DNA of 5,793 nucleotides from Phascolarctobacterium sp. (GTDB lineage: Bacteria; Bacillota; Negativicutes; Acidaminococcales; Acidaminococcaceae), in the NCBI GenBank assembly GCA_022718015.1, contig JAIHZV010000086.1, positions 1 to 5,793 on the forward strand, given 5' to 3'. A model generated the notes under the pieces. The model was not told the origin of the DNA, made no database searches, and saw nothing but the letters and a program-made list of their open reading frames with translations. The stretch's first letter is position 1, and each line of letters begins with the position of its first letter. Shown here piece after piece: positions 1-5,793 of this stretch. Made by a program: the position numbers and the translations under genes.

Positions 1-2
1 AT

Positions 3-31
3 ATAATACCACGACCGGTGCATCCTGTCAA
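3..31 (-). promoter_or_regulatory. Strong sigma-70/sigma-A type promoter pointing out of the left edge
   Basis: Read on the minus strand there is a perfect -35 box TTGACA (26-31), a 17-base spacer (9-25) and a -10 box TATTAT (3-8) preceded by TGG, which gives an extended -10 TGn element. A run of A and T tracts lies directly upstream (about 32-65) and could act as an UP element. The transcription start would fall just outside the window, so the gene it drives is not visible. Its strength suggests a highly expressed unit such as a stable RNA operon, but that is inference. It is too far past the radical SAM gene's end to serve that gene. Confidence 0.8.
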
Positions 32-129
32 CACCTTTTATGTAACTTTTTTAACATTTTTTCGTGACACGCTTGGAGCAGTGGGAAAAGAGAACATTCT
101 GTATACACGCTTTCAAGCGCTAAAAATTT

Positions 130-149
130 CTTAAAAAAACTTAAAAAAA
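130..149. repeat. Two-copy 10-base tandem repeat, CTTAAAAAAA
   Basis: Two exact adjacent copies of a 10-base unit occur at 130-139 and 140-149. The period equals about one turn of B-DNA, so the two seven-base A runs face the same side of the helix. It may be a chance low-complexity repeat or a curved-DNA element upstream of the promoter at 3-31. Confidence 0.7.
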
Positions 150-207
150 GTAGTAAAAGCATCTGAAATTAAGCTTGAAAACGTATATAAATTTTTCTTT
201 TAGTTCT

Positions 208-1920
208 CTAAATTTTTTCTAAAGGCAGGACTATTAATCGTTTTTCTTCACTCTTGTTATCCAGCATTACGTACAAATTCTTCTGCTCGCCTGTCTGCCA
301 GTCAATTTTAAAAAGCTCAATCGGATAAAATTTATGGATTTGACGCCAGCTGCTAAATTTATACTCAGGAATATATTGCGCAACAAGCGCCTCATTACGC
401 CAAAACGCACTCGTTACCTCAAAAATTTTCTCCGTATTCCACTCCAGCCATTCTGGACGCCATTGCGGTATATCGCAGAAAACATCAAAACGCAAAATTT
501 CCATCAGCTCTGCACGCTTTTCGCTATAATTTTCTTCAATAAATTGGAGCAGTATCGCTGCCACGCCCTTCGCATTATGTGACTGCGGATAATGACCTGC
601 CTCCACCCACCAGTTAGTCAGCTGGCGGTAAAAAGCAAAAGCATCAAGCTTAGACGCACGTAGCAAGGCCTTCAGCGTATGCTTAAAATTGCCACTGTTC
701 GCAGTCTGGTCCAAAATATTATCCAAATGCTTCAGATATTGCATATCCTCGTAAGGCATATATTTAGTCGCCAGAATTTCATAAGGCGGCTCATCCATAT
801 AAAGCAGACCATGCTCTTCCGTTTCCTTACGCATCTGTGTGCCCGGCAAAACCTTCAAAAAGCCCAGCTGCAGCATATCGGCCTCGAGTCCATAAACATC
901 ATTAAAGGATTTCGCAAAGGTCGGCAAATCCTCATACGGCAGACCGGCAATCAAGTCGACATGAATATGCATATTGCCAAACGACAGCAAACGCTTGACA
1001 TTCGCCGCGAGCTTCTCCCAATTATCCTGTCTGTTAATAGCCTTCAGCGTCGGCTGATGCGTGCTCTGAATGCCGATTTCCATCTGGAAGCGTCCCTTCG
1101 GCACCGTCGCCAAAAAGTCCAGCACCTCTGTCGACAGCATATCGGCCTTAATCTCGAAATGGAAGGTCGCCTGCGTATCAGCCTGTGCCAGATAACGCAT
1201 CATCGGCAGAAAGTAGCGCTCGTCAAGATTATAGGTGCGGTCTACAAATTTCACCAGCGGCACGCCTGCTGCAATAAATCTGTCCATATCACGCAGCACC
1301 AGCTCTAGCGAACGCTTACGCACTGTGCGTGAAATACCGGACAAGCAATAAGCACAGCGGAACGGGCAGCCACGCGTACATTCATAGTATACGATTTTAT
1401 GCTCTGCCACCATCTGCTCCAGGTCCGGATACGGAAACGGCAGCTTATCCATATCCTCAACAACAGTCACGCCGCCGTTCAGCTCTATTCTGCTGTCCTT
1501 GCAATACGCAACATGCGCAGGAATAGCTCCCCCCTGCTCCAGCGCCGTCAGCAGCTCACTGACTACCAGCTCGCCTTCGCCTTGGATGATATAATCAGCC
1601 TGCGGCAACTCCGCAAAAATACGCTCAGCGTCAAAGGCAACCTCCGGCCCGCCTATCATAATAATAGCATCAGGACGTAGCTTGCGCAGCATGCGAATCA
1701 AGCGAAAAACAAACGGCTTATTCCAAATATGCACAGAAAAACCATAGGCCTGCGCCTTATAGCTCATTATACGCTCTAGAACAGCCAAAATCGGTGTATT
1801 TATTGTTTCCTCTATCAAAACCACATTATGGCCCTGCGCCTTGGCAAACTCGCCCACATAACGCAGGCCCAAGCCTGTGTGGATATATTTACTGTTGATG
1901 GCACTCAAAACAACCTGCAT
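208..1920 (-). CDS. B12-binding-type radical SAM protein, DUF4080 family
   Basis: A complete 570-residue protein. Residues 1 to about 130 form the Rossmann-like domain typical of cobalamin-binding radical SAM enzymes (start MQVVLSAINSKYIHTG, then IMIGGPEVAFD near 87-97). The radical SAM core follows, with the cluster motif CxxxCxxC as C185, C189 and C192 inside CTRGCPFRCAYC. An extra cysteine, C181, comes just before it. These three cysteines should hold a [4Fe-4S] cluster that cleaves S-adenosylmethionine. The C-terminal part (about 380-570) matches my recollection of the DUF4080 domain found with this architecture. The usual DxHxxG cobalamin ligand motif is not seen, which is common in this class, so B12 binding is not proven. 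Substrate and reaction are unknown. The ATG at 1920 is preceded by TGAGGT with a 7-base gap from GAGG, which supports this start; the stop is TAG. The gene begins 30 bases after the tRNA terminator and has no visible promoter of its own. Confidence 0.9.
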   Translation of the reverse strand: MQVVLSAINSKYIHTGLGLRYVGEFAKAQGHNVVLIEETINTPILAVLERIMSYKAQAYGFSVHIWNKPFVFRLIRMLRKLRPDAIIMIGGPEVAFDAERIFAELPQADYIIQGEGELVVSELLTALEQGGAIPAHVAYCKDSRIELNGGVTVVEDMDKLPFPYPDLEQMVAEHKIVYYECTRGCPFRCAYCLSGISRTVRKRSLELVLRDMDRFIAAGVPLVKFVDRTYNLDERYFLPMMRYLAQADTQATFHFEIKADMLSTEVLDFLATVPKGRFQMEIGIQSTHQPTLKAINRQDNWEKLAANVKRLLSFGNMHIHVDLIAGLPYEDLPTFAKSFNDVYGLEADMLQLGFLKVLPGTQMRKETEEHGLLYMDEPPYEILATKYMPYEDMQYLKHLDNILDQTANSGNFKHTLKALLRASKLDAFAFYRQLTNWWVEAGHYPQSHNAKGVAAILLQFIEENYSEKRAELMEILRFDVFCDIPQWRPEWLEWNTEKIFEVTSAFWRNEALVAQYIPEYKFSSWRQIHKFYPIELFKIDWQTGEQKNLYVMLDNKSEEKRLIVLPLEKI

Positions 1921-1926
1921 AGTCTA

Positions 1927-1932
1927 ACCTCA
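1927..1932 (-). promoter_or_regulatory. Ribosome binding site of the radical SAM gene
   Basis: TGAGGT on the minus strand, with GAGG 7 bases before the ATG at 1920. It fixes the start and shows the gene is meant to be translated even though a terminator lies only 30 bases upstream. Confidence 0.75.
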
Positions 1933-1949
1933 TTTCTTGCAGAAGATAT

Positions 1950-1981
1950 GAAAAAAGCGGTCTATCTTACGATAAACCGCT
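1950..1981 (-). terminator. Rho-independent terminator after tRNA-Leu
   Basis: On the minus strand an 11-bp stem (arms 1971-1981 and 1956-1966, one G-U pair) closes a GTAA tetraloop (1967-1970) and runs into a six-base T tract (1951-1956). It begins 9 bases after the tRNA CCA end. It works in the minus direction only, because no T tract follows on the plus strand. It should end tRNA-Leu transcripts and also any read-through from pepF, which has no terminator of its own. Confidence 0.9.
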
Positions 1982-1990
1982 GAATTTGCA

Positions 1991-2077
1991 TGGTGCCGAA
2001 GGCCGGACTCGAACCGGCACGAGCGTGAACCCGCTTGATTTTGAGTCAAGTGCGTCTGCCAATTCCGCCACTTCGGC
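1991..2077 (-). tRNA. tRNA-Leu, anticodon CAA
   Basis: An 87-base class II tRNA that folds completely. The acceptor stem GCCGAAG pairs with CTTCGGC, followed by discriminator A and an encoded CCA (1991-1993). The D arm is GCG/CGC with the GG pair in its loop. The anticodon arm CTTGA-CTCAAAA-TCAAG gives anticodon CAA at 2041-2043, which reads UUG leucine codons. The long variable arm (CGGG/CTCG, one G-U pair) is the leucine/serine/tyrosine hallmark, and the T arm GCCGG-TTCGAGT-CCGGC carries the standard TTCGA. The gene stands alone between its own promoter and terminator. Confidence 0.97.
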
Positions 2078-2081
2078 ATTA

Positions 2082-2099
2082 GTTCCAATCACTCGGAAC
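2082..2099 (-). other. Small hairpin in the tRNA-Leu 5' leader
   Basis: GTTCC and GGAAC (2095-2099 and 2082-2086) form a 5-bp stem with an 8-base loop between the predicted transcription start (about 2100) and the mature tRNA 5' end (2077). It would fill most of the 5' leader that RNase P removes. A processing aid is possible, but a five-base match can arise by chance. Confidence 0.35.
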
Positions 2100-2106
2100 A
2101 ATGACT

Positions 2107-2135
2107 ATTATACTCTTCCTGAATAGATTTGTCAA
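2107..2135 (-). promoter_or_regulatory. Consensus promoter of tRNA-Leu
   Basis: On the minus strand a perfect TTGACA (2130-2135), a 17-base spacer (2113-2129) and a perfect TATAAT (2107-2112). The start site is expected near 2100, giving a leader of about 23 bases before the mature tRNA. The -35 box lies 22 bases after the pepF stop codon. All twelve hexamer bases match the sigma-70/sigma-A consensus, as expected for a constitutive stable-RNA promoter. Confidence 0.93.
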
Positions 2136-2156
2136 TAGCTATACAAAATTTTTTCT

Positions 2157-3980
2157 TTACTTACCCAGCAAAGCCTTCAATTCCTGCAGCTTCTCAGCAA
2201 AGCGCTGCAAGGTTACGGTTACAGGCTGCGGCGTATTTAAATCCACGCCTGCATTCTTCAGGATGTTCAGCGAATAATCGCTGCCGCCTGCATGCAGGAA
2301 GCCCAGATATTTTTCTACTGCTCCCGGCTCACCGCCCAAAATTGCGCTGGCAAAGGCTGTCGCTGCACTGTAGCCGGTAGCGTATTTATAAACGTAGAAC
2401 GGCGTATAGAAATGCGGAATGCGCGACCATTCGCTAGCCAGCTCCTTATCCACCGTCAGCGCCGAACCATAGTAATCCTTATTGCTCTGCAGCCAGTAAT
2501 TCTCAAGCTTTTCCGCCTGCAAAGAGCGACCTGCGGTGATTTCGCCGTGAATATATTTCTCAAATTCTGCAAACTGCACCTGACGATAAACCGTCGTGCG
2601 CACTGCCTCCAGATATTGATTCAAAAGATAAATCTTCTGCTCATCCGTTGCATGCTGCAGCGTATATTCCAGCAGCAGGTTTTCGTTAGTCGTCGAAGCT
2701 ACCTCAGCGCAGAAAATAGTATAATCGCTGTTGATATAGGTCTGCGCCTGACTGCTAAAGAAGCTGTGCAGTGCATGGCCCATCTCGTGCGCCAGCGTAG
2801 AAATACTGTTATAGCGCTGCTGATAGTTCAGCAAAACGAAGGGATGCACGCCATAAACGCCCCAAGAATATGCGCCGGAGCGCTTGCCCTTGTTTTCATA
2901 TACGTCAATCCAGCCCTCCGTCAGACCTTTATGCAGCGTAGCGACATATTCCTCACCCAACGGTGCCAATGCCTCCTCAACCTTTGCACAGGCTTCAGGG
3001 AAGCTGCAGGCAAAGCTGTCGCCAGCCTGCGAAAGTGGCATGTACATATCATAATAATGGAACTCGTCTACACCCAGCACATCCTTTTTAAGCTGGATAT
3101 ATTCATGCAGCGGCGCAAAATTGTCATGCACCGTAGCAATCAAGCCGTCATAAAGACTAGTAGGAATATTATCCTCAGCCAGAGCTGCCTCCAGCGTATC
3201 CTTATAGTTATGGATGCTCGCATAGAAGTACGCACTGCGTGCGCTGCCTGTAAGCGTAGCGGCCAGCGTATTACGATACTTATGATACGTTCCCATCAGG
3301 CCACAGAAGGAGTTTTTACGCAGCTCGCGGTCGGGAGAGGTCATATTCAGCAGATAATTACCTTCGCTAACGGTAGCAGGCTTGCCTTCGCCGTCAGTAA
3401 TCTCCGGGAACTGCATATCTGCACTTACGAGAGCACGGAAGGCGCTTGCGCCCGTCCCCGTCGCCAAACGGCTCTGTGCCGCGATGGCCTCCTTATCGGC
3501 TGACAAAACGTGAGCCTCAAGGCGTAGCATATTTTCAATATAGAAGCGGTACTCCGCAAGCTGCGGCTCCTCGTCCAGCATTGCTTCCACCTTTTCCTTG
3601 CCCAAGGCCAGAAGCTCCGGCTCTACAAAGGACAAAGCATTACTGAATTGCGCCGCCAGTCCCTCGGCCTCACCGGAAAGCGCCTGCATATGCTGGTCAG
3701 TATTATCTGCGTCCTGCTGCAAGCGAGCGTAAGCATAAATCTTATCCAAGAATCTCGCCAGCTCGTCCTGCACGCGCAAGGCCTCCAGCAGCTTTGCCGC
3801 CGTCGTCAGCTGACCTTTGAGCGCACTAAGCTTCGGCAGCAGCGCCTTATATTCAGCGCAGGCTGCCTGCCATGCTGCTTCATCAGCATATATATCCTGC
3901 ACATGCCATTTGCAGCTTACAGGAATCTGCGCACGCTCAACATTACTGCCATGCGCAGGAATTTTGTTCATCTCTGTCAT
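2157..3980 (-). CDS. pepF: Oligoendopeptidase F, M3 family zinc metallopeptidase
   Basis: A complete 607-residue protein, the usual length for PepF (about 600). It cuts short peptides in the cytoplasm and serves in peptide recycling. The zinc site is clear: HEMGH at 398-402 inside LAHEMGHALHSFFSS gives ligands H398 and H402 and catalytic E399, and E426 in FCAEVAST is the likely third ligand. The C-terminal IPHFYTPFYVYKYATG (521-536) carries the His/Tyr residues that family members use for substrate and transition-state binding. The N-terminal 200 residues are the helical lobe. No signal peptide or membrane segment is seen. AAGGAG lies 9 bases before the ATG at 3980, so this start is preferred over the second ATG three codons later. 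The gene follows the NUDIX gene by 31 bases and is probably cotranscribed with it. No terminator follows its stop. No key residue is missing. Confidence 0.95.
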   Translation of the reverse strand: MTEMNKIPAHGSNVERAQIPVSCKWHVQDIYADEAAWQAACAEYKALLPKLSALKGQLTTAAKLLEALRVQDELARFLDKIYAYARLQQDADNTDQHMQALSGEAEGLAAQFSNALSFVEPELLALGKEKVEAMLDEEPQLAEYRFYIENMLRLEAHVLSADKEAIAAQSRLATGTGASAFRALVSADMQFPEITDGEGKPATVSEGNYLLNMTSPDRELRKNSFCGLMGTYHKYRNTLAATLTGSARSAYFYASIHNYKDTLEAALAEDNIPTSLYDGLIATVHDNFAPLHEYIQLKKDVLGVDEFHYYDMYMPLSQAGDSFACSFPEACAKVEEALAPLGEEYVATLHKGLTEGWIDVYENKGKRSGAYSWGVYGVHPFVLLNYQQRYNSISTLAHEMGHALHSFFSSQAQTYINSDYTIFCAEVASTTNENLLLEYTLQHATDEQKIYLLNQYLEAVRTTVYRQVQFAEFEKYIHGEITAGRSLQAEKLENYWLQSNKDYYGSALTVDKELASEWSRIPHFYTPFYVYKYATGYSAATAFASAILGGEPGAVEKYLGFLHAGGSDYSLNILKNAGVDLNTPQPVTVTLQRFAEKLQELKALLGK

Positions 3981-3989
3981 TATCTATCG

Positions 3990-3995
3990 CTCCTT
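3990..3995 (-). promoter_or_regulatory. Ribosome binding site of pepF
   Basis: AAGGAG on the minus strand, 9 bases before the ATG at 3980. It decides between two in-frame ATGs: the second one would leave an 18-base gap. Confidence 0.8.
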
Positions 3996-4011
3996 ATAGC
4001 GTTGCTTAAAA

Positions 4012-4572
4012 TCAGATTATCTTTGCTGCATAAAGTGCGCAAAGCGTTTTGGCATCATAGAGCTCGCCTTCAGCAATCATCTTCTTAAGCTGCTCCGGCG
4101 AAAAGGCCTGCACACCGATGAATTCGTCCTCATCCGTATGCTGCGCGTACTCCTGCAAGCCCCACGCTTTATATAAATGAATGATTTCGTCCGAAAAACC
4201 CGGTGTTGTCGCAATGCTGACAAGGCGCTGCCAATGAGCAGCATCATAGCCGGTTTCCTCGCTCAGCTCACGCTTCGCGCATTCGTCCGGGTCTTCTGCC
4301 TCGCCATGGTCAAGCTTGCCTGCGGGAATCTCCCACAGCAGCGTTCCCAGCGGATAGCGGCACTGCTTAACCAGCACCACGCGTCCGTCCTCAAGCACCG
4401 GCACAATCGCCACGGCACCGGGATGGCGGATATATTCACGCGTCGTATCATTGCCGTTTGGCAGTGTTACATGGTCGCGCTGCACCTTGAGCAAACGGCC
4501 ACTAAATACCTCTTCATTACTGCCTTCAACATAAATCTCATCTAAAACAGGCTCATGGAATTTCTTCAGCAT
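4012..4572 (-). CDS. NUDIX hydrolase, ADP-ribose pyrophosphatase type
   Basis: A complete 186-residue protein resembling the NudF/ADP-ribose pyrophosphatase group, which splits ADP-ribose into AMP and ribose 5-phosphate with Mg2+. The N-terminal strands with YIRHPGAVAIVPVL (47-60) and VVLVKQCRYPLG precede IPAGKLD, as in that group. The Nudix box runs from G85 to Y109 and ends in RELSEETGY (101-109), with E102, E105 and E106 as metal ligands. P124 in TTPGFSDE lies 15-16 residues after the box, the position reported as the mark of ADP-ribose specificity, and E129 may take part in catalysis. The box carries two extra residues between G85 and R101 compared with the standard spacing. The ATG overlaps the recN stop by one base (TAATG), with AGAGG 7 bases upstream, which points to translational coupling. 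Another nucleotide-sugar substrate cannot be ruled out. Confidence 0.9.
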   Translation of the reverse strand: MLKKFHEPVLDEIYVEGSNEEVFSGRLLKVQRDHVTLPNGNDTTREYIRHPGAVAIVPVLEDGRVVLVKQCRYPLGTLLWEIPAGKLDHGEAEDPDECAKRELSEETGYDAAHWQRLVSIATTPGFSDEIIHLYKAWGLQEYAQHTDEDEFIGVQAFSPEQLKKMIAEGELYDAKTLCALYAAKII

Positions 4573-5793
4573 TATTCTTCCTCTTTTCTGCGTAGACTAC
4601 GCTTCACCTCACGCGCTCCTGCCAAAAGCTCGGTTGCACTCTCGAAGGCAGCACGGCTGGCAGCTGCACCTGCAGTCATGCGCACCAGCTCCTGCAAGCG
4701 TCCATTGTAGTCAAGCACTGTCAGCACCGTCGCCGTGCGTCCGTCTGCACTCTGCTTCTCAATATGGATATGATTGTCAGCAAAGGCAGCAATCTGCGGC
4801 AGATGCGTAATGCACAGCACTTGGCCAACGCCGGAAATCGCCGCAATTTTTTCTGCCATCTTCTGCGCAGTCACGCCGCCGACGCCAGTATCAATCTCGT
4901 CAAAAACCATCGTGCCCACGTCACCGCGGTTCATCAGCACAGTCTTCACCGCCAGCGCAATACGGCTAAGCTCACCGCCGGACGCCACCTTCTCCAGTGC
5001 CGCCAGCGGCTCGCCCATGTTCGCACTGAACATAAAATGCAGGGCATCTCGTCCCTGCGCAGTAAACTTTTCCAAAGGCTCGCAGGTTATCTGCAAAACG
5101 CCATCAGGCATAGCCAAATCGCGGATATGCAGCGTAATCCGCTCAGCCAGAAGCTTCGCTGCCTGCTCACGCTGCTCCGTCAGCACCGCCGCCGCACGTC
5201 CCAGCTTGACAACAGCCTCCGCCACAGCCTTCTGCGCCTGCTCCAGCGTCAGGGCAATATTCTCCAGCTCCGCATACTTCGTCTGCGTCGCCGCCAGATA
5301 ATCAAGCACAGCCTGCGTCGTACCGCCGTACTTCTTCTGCAGGCGGTAAATGATATCCAGACGCTGCTGCACCTCAGCAGCTCGCTCGCCGTTAAAATCG
5401 CTGCTCGCCATATATTCGCTCAGCTCGCCGCGACAGTCGTCAAGCGTAATCCAAGCACTGTCGGCGCACTCTGCTAAGGGCGCCAGCCTGCTGTCATAGC
5501 GTGCAGCATACTGCAGCTGGTCACGCACATGTGCCAGACGCGCCAGCACAGCAGCCTCGGCCTCCAGATGATTATACGCCGTATTCACAGCCTGCATGAT
5601 GCGCTCGCTGTTCTGCAGCAGACGCGCCTCCTCCTCCAGCCCTTCTTCTTCACCGAGCTTGAGGTTGGCCTCGCTGATTTCCTTGATTTCCCACGCATAG
5701 CGGTCTAAAAGCAAATCCTGCTGCTCATTTTCTTCTTCAAGCTGACGCAGGTGCTTTTCTAGCGCAACATACACATCATAAAGCCTTTTATAT
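4572..5793 (-). CDS. recN: DNA repair protein RecN, 3' part (5' end outside the window)
   Basis: About 406 codons are visible, and the frame stays open to the right edge (an LYD stretch precedes the first in-frame GTG). RecN proteins are about 550-570 residues, so roughly 150 N-terminal residues with the Walker A half of the ATPase head are missing. RecN is an SMC-like ATPase that binds DNA ends and helps repair double-strand breaks by recombination. Counting from the GTG codon at 5774, the first 220 residues are Glu/Lys/Ala-rich helices of the coiled-coil arm. Then come the ABC signature SGGELSR (265-271), Walker B TMVFDEID (288-295), the D-loop region TGVGG, and the switch histidine in ITHLPQ (322-327). 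The C-terminus is charged (RRKEEE) and the stop overlaps the NUDIX start by one base. The GTG at 5774 is not a real start because the head domain lies upstream. Any promoter or LexA site lies outside the window. Confidence 0.95.
   Translation of the reverse strand, partial: YKRLYDVYVALEKHLRQLEEENEQQDLLLDRYAWEIKEISEANLKLGEEEGLEEEARLLQNSERIMQAVNTAYNHLEAEAAVLARLAHVRDQLQYAARYDSRLAPLAECADSAWITLDDCRGELSEYMASSDFNGERAAEVQQRLDIIYRLQKKYGGTTQAVLDYLAATQTKYAELENIALTLEQAQKAVAEAVVKLGRAAAVLTEQREQAAKLLAERITLHIRDLAMPDGVLQITCEPLEKFTAQGRDALHFMFSANMGEPLAALEKVASGGELSRIALAVKTVLMNRGDVGTMVFDEIDTGVGGVTAQKMAEKIAAISGVGQVLCITHLPQIAAFADNHIHIEKQSADGRTATVLTVLDYNGRLQELVRMTAGAAASRAAFESATELLAGAREVKRSLRRKEEE
4580..4584 (-). promoter_or_regulatory. 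Ribosome binding site of the NUDIX gene inside recN
   Basis: AGAGG on the minus strand within the last codons of recN, 7 bases before the overlapping ATG at 4572. It allows re-initiation or fresh initiation for the NUDIX gene. Confidence 0.65.

Larger units (their letters stand above)
1..207. other. AT-rich intergenic region with phased A-tracts
   Basis: This stretch lies downstream of the radical SAM gene and has no credible coding region. It holds a minus-strand promoter at its left end, a 10-base tandem repeat (CTTAAAAAAA twice, 130-149), and more A or T tracts at about 122-126, 154-157 and 47-62. Tract centres near 124, 136, 146 and 155 are about one helical turn apart, which usually bends DNA. 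A small imperfect hairpin (107-120, core CGCT/AGCG) is present, but no U tract follows it closely, so I do not call a terminator for the radical SAM gene. Confidence 0.6.

Noticed and set aside
107..121. Hairpin ACGCTTTCAAGCGCT as a terminator for the radical SAM gene
   Set aside because: The stem is only 4-5 bp and no T tract follows it on either strand.
196..220. TTTAG-TTCT-CTAAA hairpin followed by six T on the plus strand
   Set aside because: The stem is 5 bp of almost pure A-T, it overlaps the radical SAM stop, and no plus-strand gene exists upstream for it to terminate.
993..1030. TTGACA on the plus strand inside the radical SAM gene as a promoter
   Set aside because: No acceptable -10 box occurs at 16-18 bases. 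A similar TTGACA near 5206 inside recN also lacks a partner.
2292..3503. A 403-codon open frame on the plus strand
   Set aside because: It lies antisense inside pepF, whose zinc motif and full-length match are unambiguous. Its translation is rich in Arg, Gln, Ile and Cys with no recognisable domain.
4764..5477. A 237-codon open frame on the plus strand (and a second overlapping one)
   Set aside because: Both are antisense to recN, with low-complexity Arg/Leu/Gln or Ser/Ala composition and no domain. They are shadows of the recN codon pattern.
5772..5774. GTG as the start codon of recN
   Set aside because: The frame is open upstream to the window edge, no ribosome binding site precedes it, and the N-terminal ATPase half would be missing. 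It is an internal codon.

Overview
This is an ordinary chromosomal window from a bacterium with all genes on the minus strand. The proteins and the promoter style (near-consensus TTGACA / TATAAT, strong GGAGG-type ribosome binding sites) fit the Bacillota. A Negativicutes or related gut anaerobe is plausible, but that is an inference from protein style only and no taxonomic marker is present. In transcription order (right to left) the layout is: the 3' part of recN (runs off the right edge), a NUDIX hydrolase of the ADP-ribose pyrophosphatase type, oligoendopeptidase F (pepF), a tRNA-Leu(CAA) gene with its own promoter and terminator, a B12-binding-type radical SAM protein of the DUF4080 family, and an AT-rich 207-base intergenic region that ends in another strong minus-strand promoter pointing out of the window.

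recN, the NUDIX gene and pepF look like one operon: recN and the NUDIX gene share one base (TAATG), and only 31 bases separate the NUDIX stop from the pepF start. No terminator is visible after pepF. A textbook promoter (TTGACA, 17-base spacer, TATAAT) lies 22 bases beyond the pepF stop codon and drives the tRNA-Leu. The tRNA is followed by an 11-bp hairpin plus U tract. The radical SAM gene starts 30 bases after that terminator, with a good ribosome binding site but no room for a promoter of its own, so it probably depends on read-through.

The genes mix housekeeping functions (DNA double-strand break repair, nucleotide sanitation, peptide turnover, translation) with one protein of unknown reaction (the radical SAM enzyme). 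I found no mobile element, CRISPR array, phage gene or obviously novel system. The most interesting points are the promoter arrangement around the tRNA and radical SAM gene, the phased A-tracts and strong promoter at the left edge, and a two-residue insertion in the Nudix box.
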